A DNA stretch of 17,255 nucleotides from CAYZHV01 sp964478055 (GCA_964478055.1 CAYZHV010000061.1:1-17255), one strand, 5' to 3'. Positions 1 through 7,555 are shown, counted from the stretch's first letter. Notes: generated from the sequence alone by a model not told the origin. Made by a program: numbers and translations.

Positions 1-214
1 CGGCGATACCGGCGGCAAGAAAGCCGATCCAGGCACTGCCAAAGAAATAGCCCGCGGCGGCTCCCATAAAAGCTCCGAAGGTCATCATGCCTTCCAGTCC
101 GATATTGATGACGCCGGAGTTCTCCGTCATGGTTCCTCCGAGGGAGGCGAACATGAGGGGAGTGGCGTACATTACGGTCGTACCGATAAGAAAAGCGAGA
201 TCAAGAAAGCTCAT
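1..214 (-). CDS. Bmp-type ABC transporter permease, second subunit (partial, cut by window edge)
   Basis: Only the first 71 codons are in the window; the gene continues beyond position 1. It begins MSFLDLAFLIGTTVMYATPL and contains NSGVINIGLEGMMTFGAF. This matches the asparagine-isoleucine-glycine-x-glutamate-glycine motif of the BPD_transp_2 permeases that serve nucleoside, riboflavin and sugar importers. The same motif occurs in the permease encoded just upstream, so the two probably form the heterodimeric membrane channel. The ATG overlaps the TGA stop of the upstream permease (ATGA, 4 bases), which suggests translational coupling. Two hydrophobic segments are visible. Family assignment is sound; the substrate cannot be told from this fragment. 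Confidence 0.85.
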   Translation of the reverse strand, partial: MSFLDLAFLIGTTVMYATPLMFASLGGTMTENSGVINIGLEGMMTFGAFMGAAAGYFFGSAWIGFLAAGIA

Positions 215-1332
215 GACTCACCTCCTCTCTTCACTTTGCGAAAAGCGATCAGCAGCCTGATGAACTTGGGCATAGCCACGAAGAAAATAATCGTGCCGAT
301 GACGATGCTGATTACCTCCGTTGGCGCGCCGAGGTCCCGCTGAATACTTGTTCCGCCGTACTGCAAACCTCCGAAGAGAAGGCCTGCGAGAATACAGCCC
401 ACGGAGGTACTGCCGCCAATCAAAGCGACGGCGATACCGTCGAAGCCGTACCCTTCCATTACCGCCAGTCGCGAGACATCCTGGGATACACCGGTTACCT
501 GAATCGCCCCGGCAAGCCCCGCTAGCATACCAGCGATGGCCATGGACTTGAGCATAGACCCGGGAACGTTGATACCGCCGAACTCAGCGGCATCGCGACT
601 GTGACCCACCGCCCTGAGCTCATATCCCAGGGTGCTACGGTAGAGCACAAACCACATGATTATGCCAATGACAATGGCGATAAGGATCCCGAGGTTAACC
701 GGAGCCCGGAAGATGTCTCCCAGGCCGGGATTCGCGTTGTAGAACTCTCTCCACTCTTCAGGGTTCTGTTTCAACCGGGCGAAAAAGTCGATCCGGGCTG
801 TGTTGAGCACCTTATGGGTGGACTCACTCTCCGGGCGCACCAGTGCGGGGAGGTTGGTAAAGAAGTTGTTGAGGTACAGGGCGATCCAGTTGAGCATGAT
901 CGTCACGATGACCTCGTGGATACCGAACTTCGCCTTCAGGAAGCCGGCAATGCCACCCCAAATACCGCCCACCAGCATGGCAAAGGCAAAAACCACCAGA
1001 ACGTGGATGACCGGAGGGAGCACCAGGTGGTAGCCGACCAGGGCCGCCGTAAGGGCTCCGAGGATGAACTGACCTTCCGCGCCGATATTGAAAAGCCCCG
1101 TGCGAAACGCGAAGGCAACGGAAAAACCGGTAATAATTATTGGTGTTGCCTGGATTATTACCCGCGCCACGTAACGAGGGCGTCCAAAGATCCCCTGCAG
1201 GAGGCTCCAGTACGCCTCAGCGGGGTTGTATCCCGCTATTGCGAGAATGATCGCCCCGACCACCAGGCCGAGAAAGACCGAAACAAGGGTCAGCGCGAGC
1301 TGACTGTTGGCAAATGATTTCTTCTCAGCCAT
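211..1332 (-). CDS. Bmp-type ABC transporter permease, first subunit
   Basis: A 373-residue inner-membrane permease of the BPD_transp_2 family, paired with the next gene to form the channel of an importer. It starts with a short charged N-terminus, then a long run of hydrophobic segments. The family motif GLFNIGAEGQFILGA follows the second or third segment. A hydrophilic loop (about residues 160-210, RPESESTHKVLNTARIDFF onwards) is probably periplasmic and is common in the longer subunit of NupP/PnrD-like pairs. A purine-rich GGAGGAG lies about 6 bases before the ATG. The start overlaps the last 8 bases of the ATPase gene, and the stop overlaps the start of the next permease, so the three genes are one translationally linked unit. 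Purine nucleosides are a likely substrate by family; riboflavin or another small molecule is possible. Confidence 0.92.
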   Translation of the reverse strand: MAEKKSFANSQLALTLVSVFLGLVVGAIILAIAGYNPAEAYWSLLQGIFGRPRYVARVIIQATPIIITGFSVAFAFRTGLFNIGAEGQFILGALTAALVGYHLVLPPVIHVLVVFAFAMLVGGIWGGIAGFLKAKFGIHEVIVTIMLNWIALYLNNFFTNLPALVRPESESTHKVLNTARIDFFARLKQNPEEWREFYNANPGLGDIFRAPVNLGILIAIVIGIIMWFVLYRSTLGYELRAVGHSRDAAEFGGINVPGSMLKSMAIAGMLAGLAGAIQVTGVSQDVSRLAVMEGYGFDGIAVALIGGSTSVGCILAGLLFGGLQYGGTSIQRDLGAPTEVISIVIGTIIFFVAMPKFIRLLIAFRKVKRGGES

Positions 1333-2866
1333 GCTGCCTCGCTCCTCCTGCCATCATGAGCCCGAGCTCGTGCTCATCGGTCTCCTCGGGCCTTACGACA
1401 CCAACGACTTTGCCCTCGTAGATGACCGCGATTCGGTCCGCAACGTTGAGGACCTCGTCCAGGTCGAGGGAAATCAGAAAAACCGCCCGCCCCTTGTCAC
1501 GCTGGTCCACCAAGGCTCGGTGAACGTACTCGATAGCACCAACGTCGAGGCCGCGGGTCGGTTGTGAGGCAACGAGCACGTCCGGGTCGTTACTCACCTC
1601 CCGAGCGATGATCACTTTCTGCTGATTTCCTCCGGATAACTCCTTGGCGAGATACGCCTCCTCCGGGGGTCGAACGTCGAAGTTCTTGATCAGCTCCTGA
1701 GCGTACTTCGATATCTCCTCCCGATCGAGCACACCACGCCGAGAAAATGGCTTCTTTCCGTAGTTCTGGAGAACCAGGTTCTCCGCCACGGTGTAGTCGA
1801 GCACCAGGCCCCGTCGTTGACGGTCTTCGGGGATCGAGGCGAGTCCCGCCTCGAATATGTCCCGGGGAGTGCCGCCCTGCACCTCTTTGTCGTGGACTTT
1901 CACCTTGCCGGACTCTATCTCCCGAATGCCGGTAAGAGCTTCTATGAGCTCGGTCTGGCCGTTTCCGTCGATACCGGCGAGGGCGAGGATTTCACCCTTC
2001 TGCACATCCAGGGAAAAGCCGTCGACGGCGTTAATGCCGCGACTGTCTTTTACCACCAGATCCTGTATCGACAGAGCGACCTCTCCGGGTCTCGCCTCGT
2101 CCTTCTGCACCTTGAGCTCGATCTCTCGTCCAACCATCTTGGAGGCGAGTTCGGACTCGGTGGTATCCTCGACCTTGACGGTGTCGATGTACTTGCCCCG
2201 ACGGATAATGGTGCAGTTGTCGGCGACCATTTTGATTTCTTTGAGCTTGTGGGTGATGACAATGACGGTCTTACCCTCCTCGGTAAGACTCCTCATAATC
2301 TTCACCAACTCTTCTATTTCTTGCGGTGTAAGAACCGCCGTGGGCTCATCGAGAATCAGGATCTCCGCGCCCCGGTAGAGCGCCTTCAGGATCTCGACGC
2401 GCTGCTGCATTCCTACGGAGATGTCACGGATTTCTCGGTTCGGATCGACGATGAGACCGTACCGTTCGGAGAGGTCTTTGACGTCCTGCACCGCTCTGTT
2501 TCGGTCTATAACTCCGAAACCCTTGGTTGTCTCCTGTCCGAGAATGATGTTCTCCGCAACGGTAAAGGGCTGCACGAGCATGAAGTGCTGATGAACCATC
2601 CCGATGCCTTGACCGATGGCAACATTCGGGTTTTCCATCTCCACTTGCTTGCCGTGGACGTAAATCTCTCCTTCGTTCGGCTGCAGCAGCCCGTAGAGAA
2701 CCTTCATAAGGGTCGTTTTGCCGGCGCCGTTCTCGCCGAGAAGGGCATGGATCTCTCCCTTGTGAACGGTCAGGTCGATGCGGTCATTTGCGACGAAATC
2801 CCCAAACTTCTTGGTGATACTCCGCATCTCGACGACTGGATTATCCATTTCGATTTGTCGACTCAC
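1325..2866 (-). CDS. Bmp-type ABC transporter ATP-binding protein (two fused ABC domains)
   Basis: A 513-residue cytoplasmic ATPase with two tandem ABC domains. Domain 1 has Walker A GENGAGKT (44-51), a modified signature SVGMQQRVEI (150-159) and Walker B ILILDEPTAVL. Domain 2 has a degenerate Walker A GIDGNGQT (298-305), where the usual lysine is Gln304, the signature LSGGNQQ (410-416) and ASQPTRGLD (433-441) at the Walker B/D-loop. One competent and one degenerate site is normal for the RbsA/NupO-like ATPases of this importer class, so it is not a defect. I chose the GTG at 2866 because AGGAG stands 6 bases before it. An in-frame TTG at 2872 is too close to that site, and an ATG at 2848 is too far from it. 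It is separated from the binding-protein gene by a terminator-like hairpin. Confidence 0.93.
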   Translation of the reverse strand: MSRQIEMDNPVVEMRSITKKFGDFVANDRIDLTVHKGEIHALLGENGAGKTTLMKVLYGLLQPNEGEIYVHGKQVEMENPNVAIGQGIGMVHQHFMLVQPFTVAENIILGQETTKGFGVIDRNRAVQDVKDLSERYGLIVDPNREIRDISVGMQQRVEILKALYRGAEILILDEPTAVLTPQEIEELVKIMRSLTEEGKTVIVITHKLKEIKMVADNCTIIRRGKYIDTVKVEDTTESELASKMVGREIELKVQKDEARPGEVALSIQDLVVKDSRGINAVDGFSLDVQKGEILALAGIDGNGQTELIEALTGIREIESGKVKVHDKEVQGGTPRDIFEAGLASIPEDRQRRGLVLDYTVAENLVLQNYGKKPFSRRGVLDREEISKYAQELIKNFDVRPPEEAYLAKELSGGNQQKVIIAREVSNDPDVLVASQPTRGLDVGAIEYVHRALVDQRDKGRAVFLISLDLDEVLNVADRIAVIYEGKVVGVVRPEETDEHELGLMMAGGARQHG

Positions 2867-2893
2867 GAGCAACTCCTGATAACTCTGATAGAC

Positions 2894-2952
2894 AAAAAAG
2901 GCGAGCCGGCACCTACGTGCGGAAACACTTCAGCCGCACCGGCCGGCCCGCC
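2894..2952 (-). terminator. Intercistronic hairpin with T-run between binding protein and ATPase genes
   Basis: Read on the minus strand, the arm GGCGGGCCGGC (2942-2952) pairs with GCCGGCTCGCC (2900-2910): 11 pairs including one G-U. It is followed directly by six T (2894-2899). Inside the loop a second perfect 6-bp stem, GTGCGG/CCGCAC (2917-2922 and 2934-2939), can form. This has the anatomy of a Rho-independent terminator. It lies after the binding-protein stop and before the ATPase start in the same operon, so partial termination or 3'-end stabilisation is likely. Such an element would give more binding protein than channel. Confidence 0.75.
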
Positions 2953-2974
2953 GGAGAGTCATCTCAACGGGTTG

Positions 2975-4006
2975 TTACATGTTGGACATGAACTCGTCGT
3001 AGGTTTCCTCGTTAAAGGGTACTTCGATTTCACCGTCGATGATCATCTGTCGGATCTCAGCGACCTCGTCGAGGATCTCCTGAGGCACGTCTTCGTCACT
3101 GGTGGGAGCAATACCGACGCCGTCTTCAGCGAGACCGTAAACGATGGTGCGGCCACCATCCCAGTTGCCGTTGACGAGCTGCTCGCCGACGTTGTACATC
3201 GCCTGGCCTACCCGCTTCATCGCGGAGGTGAGCACGTGCTCCGGAGCGAGGTCATTCTGGTCTCGGTCGACCCCGATCGCCCACTGATCCTGCTCACGGG
3301 CGGCCTCGATAACACCGTCACCAACTCCACCGGCGGCGTGAAAGACGATATCCGCGCCCTGGCGATACATGTTGGTGGCAATACTCTTGCCGATAGCAGC
3401 GTCATTGAAGCTCTCAGCGTACTGTCGCAGAACCTCGACGTCTTGGCTGGCGTACTTGACGCCAGCGTGATAGCCGTAGTCGAAACCGTCGATAACCGCG
3501 CCCTCGATGCCGCCCACGAAACCAACGGTTCCAGTTTCGGTCATCCGGCCGGCGATATAGCCGACGAGAAAGGACGCCTGCTCAGCCTTGAAAACGACAC
3601 CGACAAGGTTGTCAGGATAGTCGTTCCAGGCAAAGTCGATAATGGCATAGCGCTGATCGGGGTTGAGCTCAGCCTGAGTACGGATAGCATCAGCCATGAG
3701 GAATCCGATCCCCCAGATAAGGTCGTTGCCCGCGTCGTAGAGCGCCTGCAGGTTCGGCTCGTAGTCGGACTCCTGGGTAGACTCGAGGTAAGAAACCTCT
3801 ACCTCGTCGTAGTCCTCGTCCAGGCTCTGAAGCCCTTCCCAAGCGGACTGGTTGAAGCTCTGGTCGTTGACACCACCGGTGTCGGTGACCATTGCAATCT
3901 CAATGGTATCCTCGGCGGCTTCGCCACCTGCCTCGCCCTGACCACCAGCATAGACCATGCCGGCAGCGACGAGGATCGCCACGAGAAACATTGTAATCTT
4001 CTTCAT
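2975..4006 (-). CDS. Bmp/PnrA-family substrate-binding protein (exported)
   Basis: A 343-residue periplasmic binding protein of the Bmp/Med family (PF02608 type), which delivers purine nucleosides (PnrA/TmpC, BmpA) or riboflavin (RfuA) to its importer. The signal peptide is residues 1-20 (KK, hydrophobic core, MVYA) with probable signal peptidase I cleavage before GGQGEAGG. There is no cysteine at the lipobox position, unlike Treponema PnrA, so the protein is probably soluble. The mature part begins with the family motif DTGGVNDQSFNQ (42-53), and further on has HAAGGVGDGVIEAA and the GVDRDQND segment. The start is firmly set by AAAGGAGG nine bases before the ATG. It is the first gene of the transporter operon. 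Ligand identity is inferred from family only. Confidence 0.92.
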   Translation of the reverse strand: MKKITMFLVAILVAAGMVYAGGQGEAGGEAAEDTIEIAMVTDTGGVNDQSFNQSAWEGLQSLDEDYDEVEVSYLESTQESDYEPNLQALYDAGNDLIWGIGFLMADAIRTQAELNPDQRYAIIDFAWNDYPDNLVGVVFKAEQASFLVGYIAGRMTETGTVGFVGGIEGAVIDGFDYGYHAGVKYASQDVEVLRQYAESFNDAAIGKSIATNMYRQGADIVFHAAGGVGDGVIEAAREQDQWAIGVDRDQNDLAPEHVLTSAMKRVGQAMYNVGEQLVNGNWDGGRTIVYGLAEDGVGIAPTSDEDVPQEILDEVAEIRQMIIDGEIEVPFNEETYDEFMSNM

Positions 4007-4051
4007 AATGTCGTTCCTCCTTTGAAGAATCCAATAGCAGAAATTTTCTTA

Positions 4052-4080
4052 ACGGTAAACGCCCCGGTGTGCACTGTCAA
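4052..4080 (-). promoter_or_regulatory. Candidate promoter of the transporter operon
   Basis: On the minus strand a perfect -35 TTGACA (4075-4080) stands 17 bases before TACCGT (4052-4057), a weak -10. Transcription would start near 4045, giving a leader of about 39 bases that carries the strong ribosome binding site AAAGGAGG (4016-4023). The promoter lies between the stop of the kinase-like gene and the transporter operon. The operon can therefore be expressed on its own, although no terminator separates it from the upstream gene. Confidence 0.55.
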
Positions 4081-4094
4081 GCAGTCAGTGACAG
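4074..4094. repeat. Inverted repeat overlapping the -35 of the transporter operon
   Basis: CTGTCA (4074-4079) and TGACAG (4089-4094) are perfect inverted arms separated by 9 bases. A second interleaved pair, CACTG (4072-4076) and CAGTG (4086-4090), uses the same DNA. The left arm contains most of the -35 TTGACA on the minus strand. The size and position suit a repressor operator. Which regulator would bind is unknown, and arms of 5-6 bases can arise by chance. Confidence 0.35.
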
Positions 4095-4105
4095 ATGGGC
4101 GCCTC

Positions 4106-5230
4106 CTAGTCCCGAAACTCAAGGGGCCTTCCGTTGTCGGAGAGCCGCTTCTCCAAGTACTCCCGGTCCAGCTCGAGCCGCCCCACCAGCTCCCGAAGCT
4201 GCACCTCAGAGAGGAGGTTCTGCTCCACGAAGAGGTAACAGAGGGCTCGCTCGGCGAGGCAGGGCACCCTGAGGGCGTTCCGGCAGACATGATCCTCCGC
4301 GGGATAGCGCTCCTCGATGTGATGCTCCAGCATGGAACGCCCTACACCTTCGTTCATCGCGGCGAGTTCTCCTGCCAGGGGATCGAGATTTCCCCGAGAC
4401 GCCTCGACCCCCAGGGGCTTCAGGTAGAGGTAGGTATACTCCTTGCCCGGGAGGTAGTGGTGCTCATCGCACCGCGTTGCGTAGTCCGGTTCCCGAGAGT
4501 CGTGTTTGGCTGTATCTCCACCCACGATAATGAGAGGGTCGAAGTAGAGCGCCGGACACTCCTCCCCGTCTACGGTGTAGTACCGGTAGGTGTAGAGGGA
4601 GTCGGTGAGACAGTCGTGGTGCTCACAGTAAGCCGTGAGGGGAAAGATGTCCGTAGCCACTTCCAGGAGGAGTTGGGCGGTCTGGTTAAAAATCGATCTG
4701 CGAAAATTGAGAATCAAAGTGGGACAAATGAAGACCAGTCCTCGTTTCTCACTTGCCCGGTGCATAACGTAGGCGAGTCGCTCGTCGTAGAAAGAGGCCT
4801 CGTCGAGAACCCAGGTCCCCACGTGGTGGTGCTCCTCGATGAGCCGTTCCAGACCGTAGGAATCATCGATCTCCGCAATAGACTCCCCGAGGCGCTCGTA
4901 CCCCCCACGATAGGCGAGCGCGTCCTCCGGGTACTCTCTGAAACGTCCGCGGTCAAGGGCGGAGCGGACAAAGAACACATTGCGCCGGTCCGCCTCCCCG
5001 GTGGAGGCGCGTTTCGCCAAGGATTGGGACTTCTTGAGAGCGACTTGAGAGTCTCTCCAGACCCGGGAGGAGTACTCGGTCTTACCGGATCCCATGGGAC
5101 CCATAACGAGTATCCGTCGCGAGCTCCTGGTAAAGTCGAAGTGGTTAACCGGAGGGTGAACTCGAAAAGAGGGAAGCCCGAGACTTTTCAAGAAAGCCGT
5201 AGCGTCGCCGTTGCTCAGGGGATCCGACAT
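4106..5230 (-). CDS. Thymidine-kinase-like P-loop protein with N- and C-terminal extensions
   Basis: A 374-residue protein (from the ATG at 5230) resembling type II thymidine kinase, which phosphorylates thymidine in nucleoside salvage. It has Walker A GPMGSGKT (44-51; family form GPMFSGKT) and DEASF (143-147), in which the family's catalytic glutamate would be Glu144. A zinc-lasso-like segment runs from about 202 to 258: Cys202, Cys207, then LYTYRY, LIIVGGD and CDEHHYL (Cys254, His257). Ordinary enzymes are about 190-230 residues. This one has about 40 extra N-terminal residues and about 110 at the C-terminus that I cannot assign. The first cysteine pair is C-x4-C rather than the usual CxxC. 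The reading frame is open upstream to 5353, but that part is Arg/Pro/Ser-rich and I exclude it. The chosen ATG has no Shine-Dalgarno and a TATAAA nine bases before it. Activity on thymidine is inferred. Confidence 0.75.
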   Translation of the reverse strand: MSDPLSNGDATAFLKSLGLPSFRVHPPVNHFDFTRSSRRILVMGPMGSGKTEYSSRVWRDSQVALKKSQSLAKRASTGEADRRNVFFVRSALDRGRFREYPEDALAYRGGYERLGESIAEIDDSYGLERLIEEHHHVGTWVLDEASFYDERLAYVMHRASEKRGLVFICPTLILNFRRSIFNQTAQLLLEVATDIFPLTAYCEHHDCLTDSLYTYRYYTVDGEECPALYFDPLIIVGGDTAKHDSREPDYATRCDEHHYLPGKEYTYLYLKPLGVEASRGNLDPLAGELAAMNEGVGRSMLEHHIEERYPAEDHVCRNALRVPCLAERALCYLFVEQNLLSEVQLRELVGRLELDREYLEKRLSDNGRPLEFRD

Positions 5231-5239
5231 GGTGGAAGA

Positions 5240-5269
5240 TTTATACCGCCTATGCCGGGACCGAGGCAA
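5240..5269 (-). promoter_or_regulatory. Candidate leaderless promoter of the kinase-like gene
   Basis: On the minus strand TTGCCT (5264-5269), an 18-base spacer and TATAAA (5240-5245) precede the ATG at 5230 by only nine bases. A start of transcription at the usual distance falls within about three bases of the ATG. No Shine-Dalgarno is present. Confidence 0.5.
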
Positions 5270-5284
5270 CCCGCATGAGCTGTG

Positions 5285-5297
5285 CACCACCGTGGTG
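5285..5297. repeat. Short palindrome in the divergent kinase/trehalose promoter region
   Basis: CACCAC-C-GTGGTG is a perfect 6-bp inverted repeat with a one-base centre, placed between the two divergent promoters (ATGs at 5230 and 5366). It could be an operator controlling one or both genes. It is short and GC-rich, so chance is a fair alternative. Confidence 0.3.
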
Positions 5298-5329
5298 ATG
5301 CTGGCCCATCTAGAGCGCCGGGGCGGCTG

Positions 5330-5359
5330 TGGACTGGACCCCGGCGGCGCCATTACACT
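5330..5359 (+). promoter_or_regulatory. Candidate leaderless promoter of the trehalose gene
   Basis: TACACT (5354-5359) lies six bases before the ATG at 5366, and TGGACT (5330-5335) stands 18 bases before it as a weak -35. No Shine-Dalgarno occurs in front of this ATG. Transcription would begin at or next to the start codon. Confidence 0.4.
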
Positions 5360-5365
5360 TGATAT

Positions 5366-7555
5366 ATGGCCAAAACAATCTTTGTTTCAAATAGACTCGC
5401 CACGACGGCCAAGCTCTCCCCAGAGGGAGATCTTTCATTCAACCGGAGCGTCGGCGGCCTCGCCACGGGATTGAGCAGCATCCACGAACAGGAAGACAGC
5501 CTCTGGATCGGCTGGAGCGGTGTCACCTCAGATGAGGTGAGCGACGAGCTGAGCTCGGAGATAAGCGACACCCTCCTCGAGGAGTACAAGAGCGTGGCTG
5601 TTGACGTCTCCTCCGAGGAGTTGGAGCTCTTCTACGCCGGCTTCTGCAACAGGACCATTTGGCCTCTGTTTCACTATTTCACGACTTTTGTTGACTACGA
5701 TGAGAGAACCTGGCGCGCCTACGAGGCGATAAATGAAAAGTTCTTTCATAAGGTCGCCGCCTACGCCGAGGACGGAGACCTGATCTGGGTCCACGATTAC
5801 CAGCTCATGCTCCTGCCGCGACTCATCAAGGAGCGGTTCCCGAACTCCCCGGTGGGCTTCTTCCTGCACATCCCCTTCCCTTCGTACGAGGTCTTTCGAC
5901 ATCTCCCCTGGCGTAACGAGATACTCAACGGCCTCCTCGGCTCAGACCTGATCGGCTTTCACACCTATGACTACGCCCGCCACTTTCTCTCGAGTATTCG
6001 AAGGCTCCTCGGCTACGAGCACCGCCTGGGTAACATCACACTGGAGGACCGAGTGGCGAGCGTTGATGTTTTTCCCATGGGAATCGACTTCGACAAGTAC
6101 AACGAATCCTCCCTCCAGCCGGAGGTCAAGAAGCACTACCAGCAGGTGAGCGACGAGCTCGCCGGGCAGAAGATGATTCTCTCCGTGGACCGCCTCGACT
6201 ACAGTAAGGGTATCCTTGCCCGGCTCCACGGCTTCCGTCGCTTTCTCCAGGAGAATCCCGACTATCGCGAACAGGTCACCATGGTTCTCATCGTCTCCCC
6301 CTCGAGAGAGAACGTGGATGAGTACCAGTATCTGAAACGGGAAATAGATGAGCTCATCGGGGAAATCAACGGAAGCTACCAGCAAATGGGATGGACACCC
6401 ATCTGGTACTTCTACCGCACCCGCCCCTTCGACGAGCTCACCGCTCTCTACCAGCGGGCAAACCTGCTTCTTGTTACGGCGCTCCGGGACGGCATGAACC
6501 TCATCGCCAAGGAATACGTCGCCGCAAAGCGGGACGAGACGGGCATCGTGGTCTTGAGCGAGACCGCCGGTGCGGCCAGAGAGATGAGCGAGGCGCTCAT
6601 TATCAACCCCTTTGACGAAGCGGGTATCGCCTCGGCCATTAAGGAAGGGCTCGAAATGCCGGAGGAGGAACAGAAGGAGCGCAACCGCCGGATCCGGCAG
6701 CGCCTCTCCCGGTACAACGTGGAGTACTGGGCAAAGGACTTCGTGGCGAAGCTTCAGAATGTGCACCAGATGCAGCAGGCGCATTTCGCCCGGTACCTCT
6801 CGAAGGATCGGCAGACAGAGCTTGTCAAACAGTATCAGGAGGCGAAGCGACGGCTCATCTTCCTCGACTACGACGGCACCATTCGCCGCTTTACCCGGAG
6901 ACCCTCGGAGGCGGAGCCGGATGAGCAGCTCATCGATATGCTTCGACGCCTGGCTGCGGATGACCGAAACGAGGTGGTTGTTATCAGTGGTCGGGACAAG
7001 GAGATTCTCGACGACTGGCTCGGGGATGTTGAAGTCTCCATCGCGGCGGGCCACGGCATTTGGATTCGACGACCCCAACAGGAGTGGAGCCTCCTGGAAG
7101 AGGTTAACGATGACTGGAAGGCGACGATCCAGCCGGTTATCGAGTTCTTCGTCGACCGTACTCCAGGCTCAGTCCTCGAGGAAAAGCACTACTCCCTCGC
7201 CTGGCACTACCGAAACGCCGAGCCCGAGCTCGCCTCGGTGCGCCTCTCAGAGCTCAAGGACGCCATCCTCAGCTTTACCAGCAACCTCGACCTCACCCTC
7301 ATGGAGGGCAACAACGTCATCGAGATCAAGCCGAGCGCCTTCGACAAGGGCCGGGCGGTGCTGCGCTGGCTCGCCCAGGAGGAGTGGGACTTCGTCCTCG
7401 CTGCGGGGGATGATCACACCGACGAGTATATGTTCGAGGCGCTCAACAGCCGTGGGGTCACGGTGAAGGTTGGTGTCGGAATGTCCGCGGCGGACTATTA
7501 CGTCGAGAACGTCGGCGACATCCGCGGCTTAATGGAGGCGTTTCTGACGGTCTGA
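5366..7555 (+). CDS. Bifunctional trehalose-6-phosphate synthase/phosphatase
   Basis: A 729-residue cytoplasmic fusion of two enzymes. The N-terminal part (about 1-470) is a GT20 trehalose-6-phosphate synthase that joins glucose from UDP-glucose to glucose-6-phosphate. Visible family motifs are SNRL near residue 8, GGLATGL, WIGWSG, HIPFPSYEVFRHLPWR (about 168), VDRLDYSKGI (about 274) and LRDGMNLIAKEY (about 373). The C-terminal part (about 490-729) is a HAD-type trehalose-phosphatase with DYDGT (501-505; nucleophile Asp501), VVISGRD, AGHGIWIR, the FDKGRAV lysine region and GDDHTDE (681-687). All key residues of both domains are present, so one polypeptide can make free trehalose. The gene faces the kinase-like gene across about 135 bases. 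Trehalose would serve as osmolyte or stress protectant. Confidence 0.95.
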   Translation: MAKTIFVSNRLATTAKLSPEGDLSFNRSVGGLATGLSSIHEQEDSLWIGWSGVTSDEVSDELSSEISDTLLEEYKSVAVDVSSEELELFYAGFCNRTIWPLFHYFTTFVDYDERTWRAYEAINEKFFHKVAAYAEDGDLIWVHDYQLMLLPRLIKERFPNSPVGFFLHIPFPSYEVFRHLPWRNEILNGLLGSDLIGFHTYDYARHFLSSIRRLLGYEHRLGNITLEDRVASVDVFPMGIDFDKYNESSLQPEVKKHYQQVSDELAGQKMILSVDRLDYSKGILARLHGFRRFLQENPDYREQVTMVLIVSPSRENVDEYQYLKREIDELIGEINGSYQQMGWTPIWYFYRTRPFDELTALYQRANLLLVTALRDGMNLIAKEYVAAKRDETGIVVLSETAGAAREMSEALIINPFDEAGIASAIKEGLEMPEEEQKERNRRIRQRLSRYNVEYWAKDFVAKLQNVHQMQQAHFARYLSKDRQTELVKQYQEAKRRLIFLDYDGTIRRFTRRPSEAEPDEQLIDMLRRLAADDRNEVVVISGRDKEILDDWLGDVEVSIAAGHGIWIRRPQQEWSLLEEVNDDWKATIQPVIEFFVDRTPGSVLEEKHYSLAWHYRNAEPELASVRLSELKDAILSFTSNLDLTLMEGNNVIEIKPSAFDKGRAVLRWLAQEEWDFVLAAGDDHTDEYMFEALNSRGVTVKVGVGMSAADYYVENVGDIRGLMEAFLTV

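Noticed and set aside
1325..2866. Degenerate second Walker A (Lys to Gln304) as a sign of a broken transporter.
   Set aside because: Loss of one of the two nucleotide sites is normal in RbsA/NupO/Bmp-type double ATPases, and the rest of the operon is intact.
1817..5278. A 3.46-kb open frame on the plus strand, 1153 codons, running antisense across the ATPase, binding-protein and kinase-like genes.
   Set aside because: It is the mirror of three well-supported minus-strand genes with intact family motifs. GC-rich codon use often leaves the antisense frame open. It has no domain similarity, and its leucine/valine-rich composition is that of complementary codons.
5231..5353. N-terminal extension of the kinase-like protein by 41 residues.
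   Set aside because: The added residues are Pro/Arg/Ser-rich with no family similarity, and the stretch holds the divergent promoters and a palindrome.
5942..7078. A 378-codon minus-strand frame inside the trehalose gene.
   Set aside because: It lies wholly antisense to motifs of the GT20 and phosphatase domains and has no recognisable protein features.
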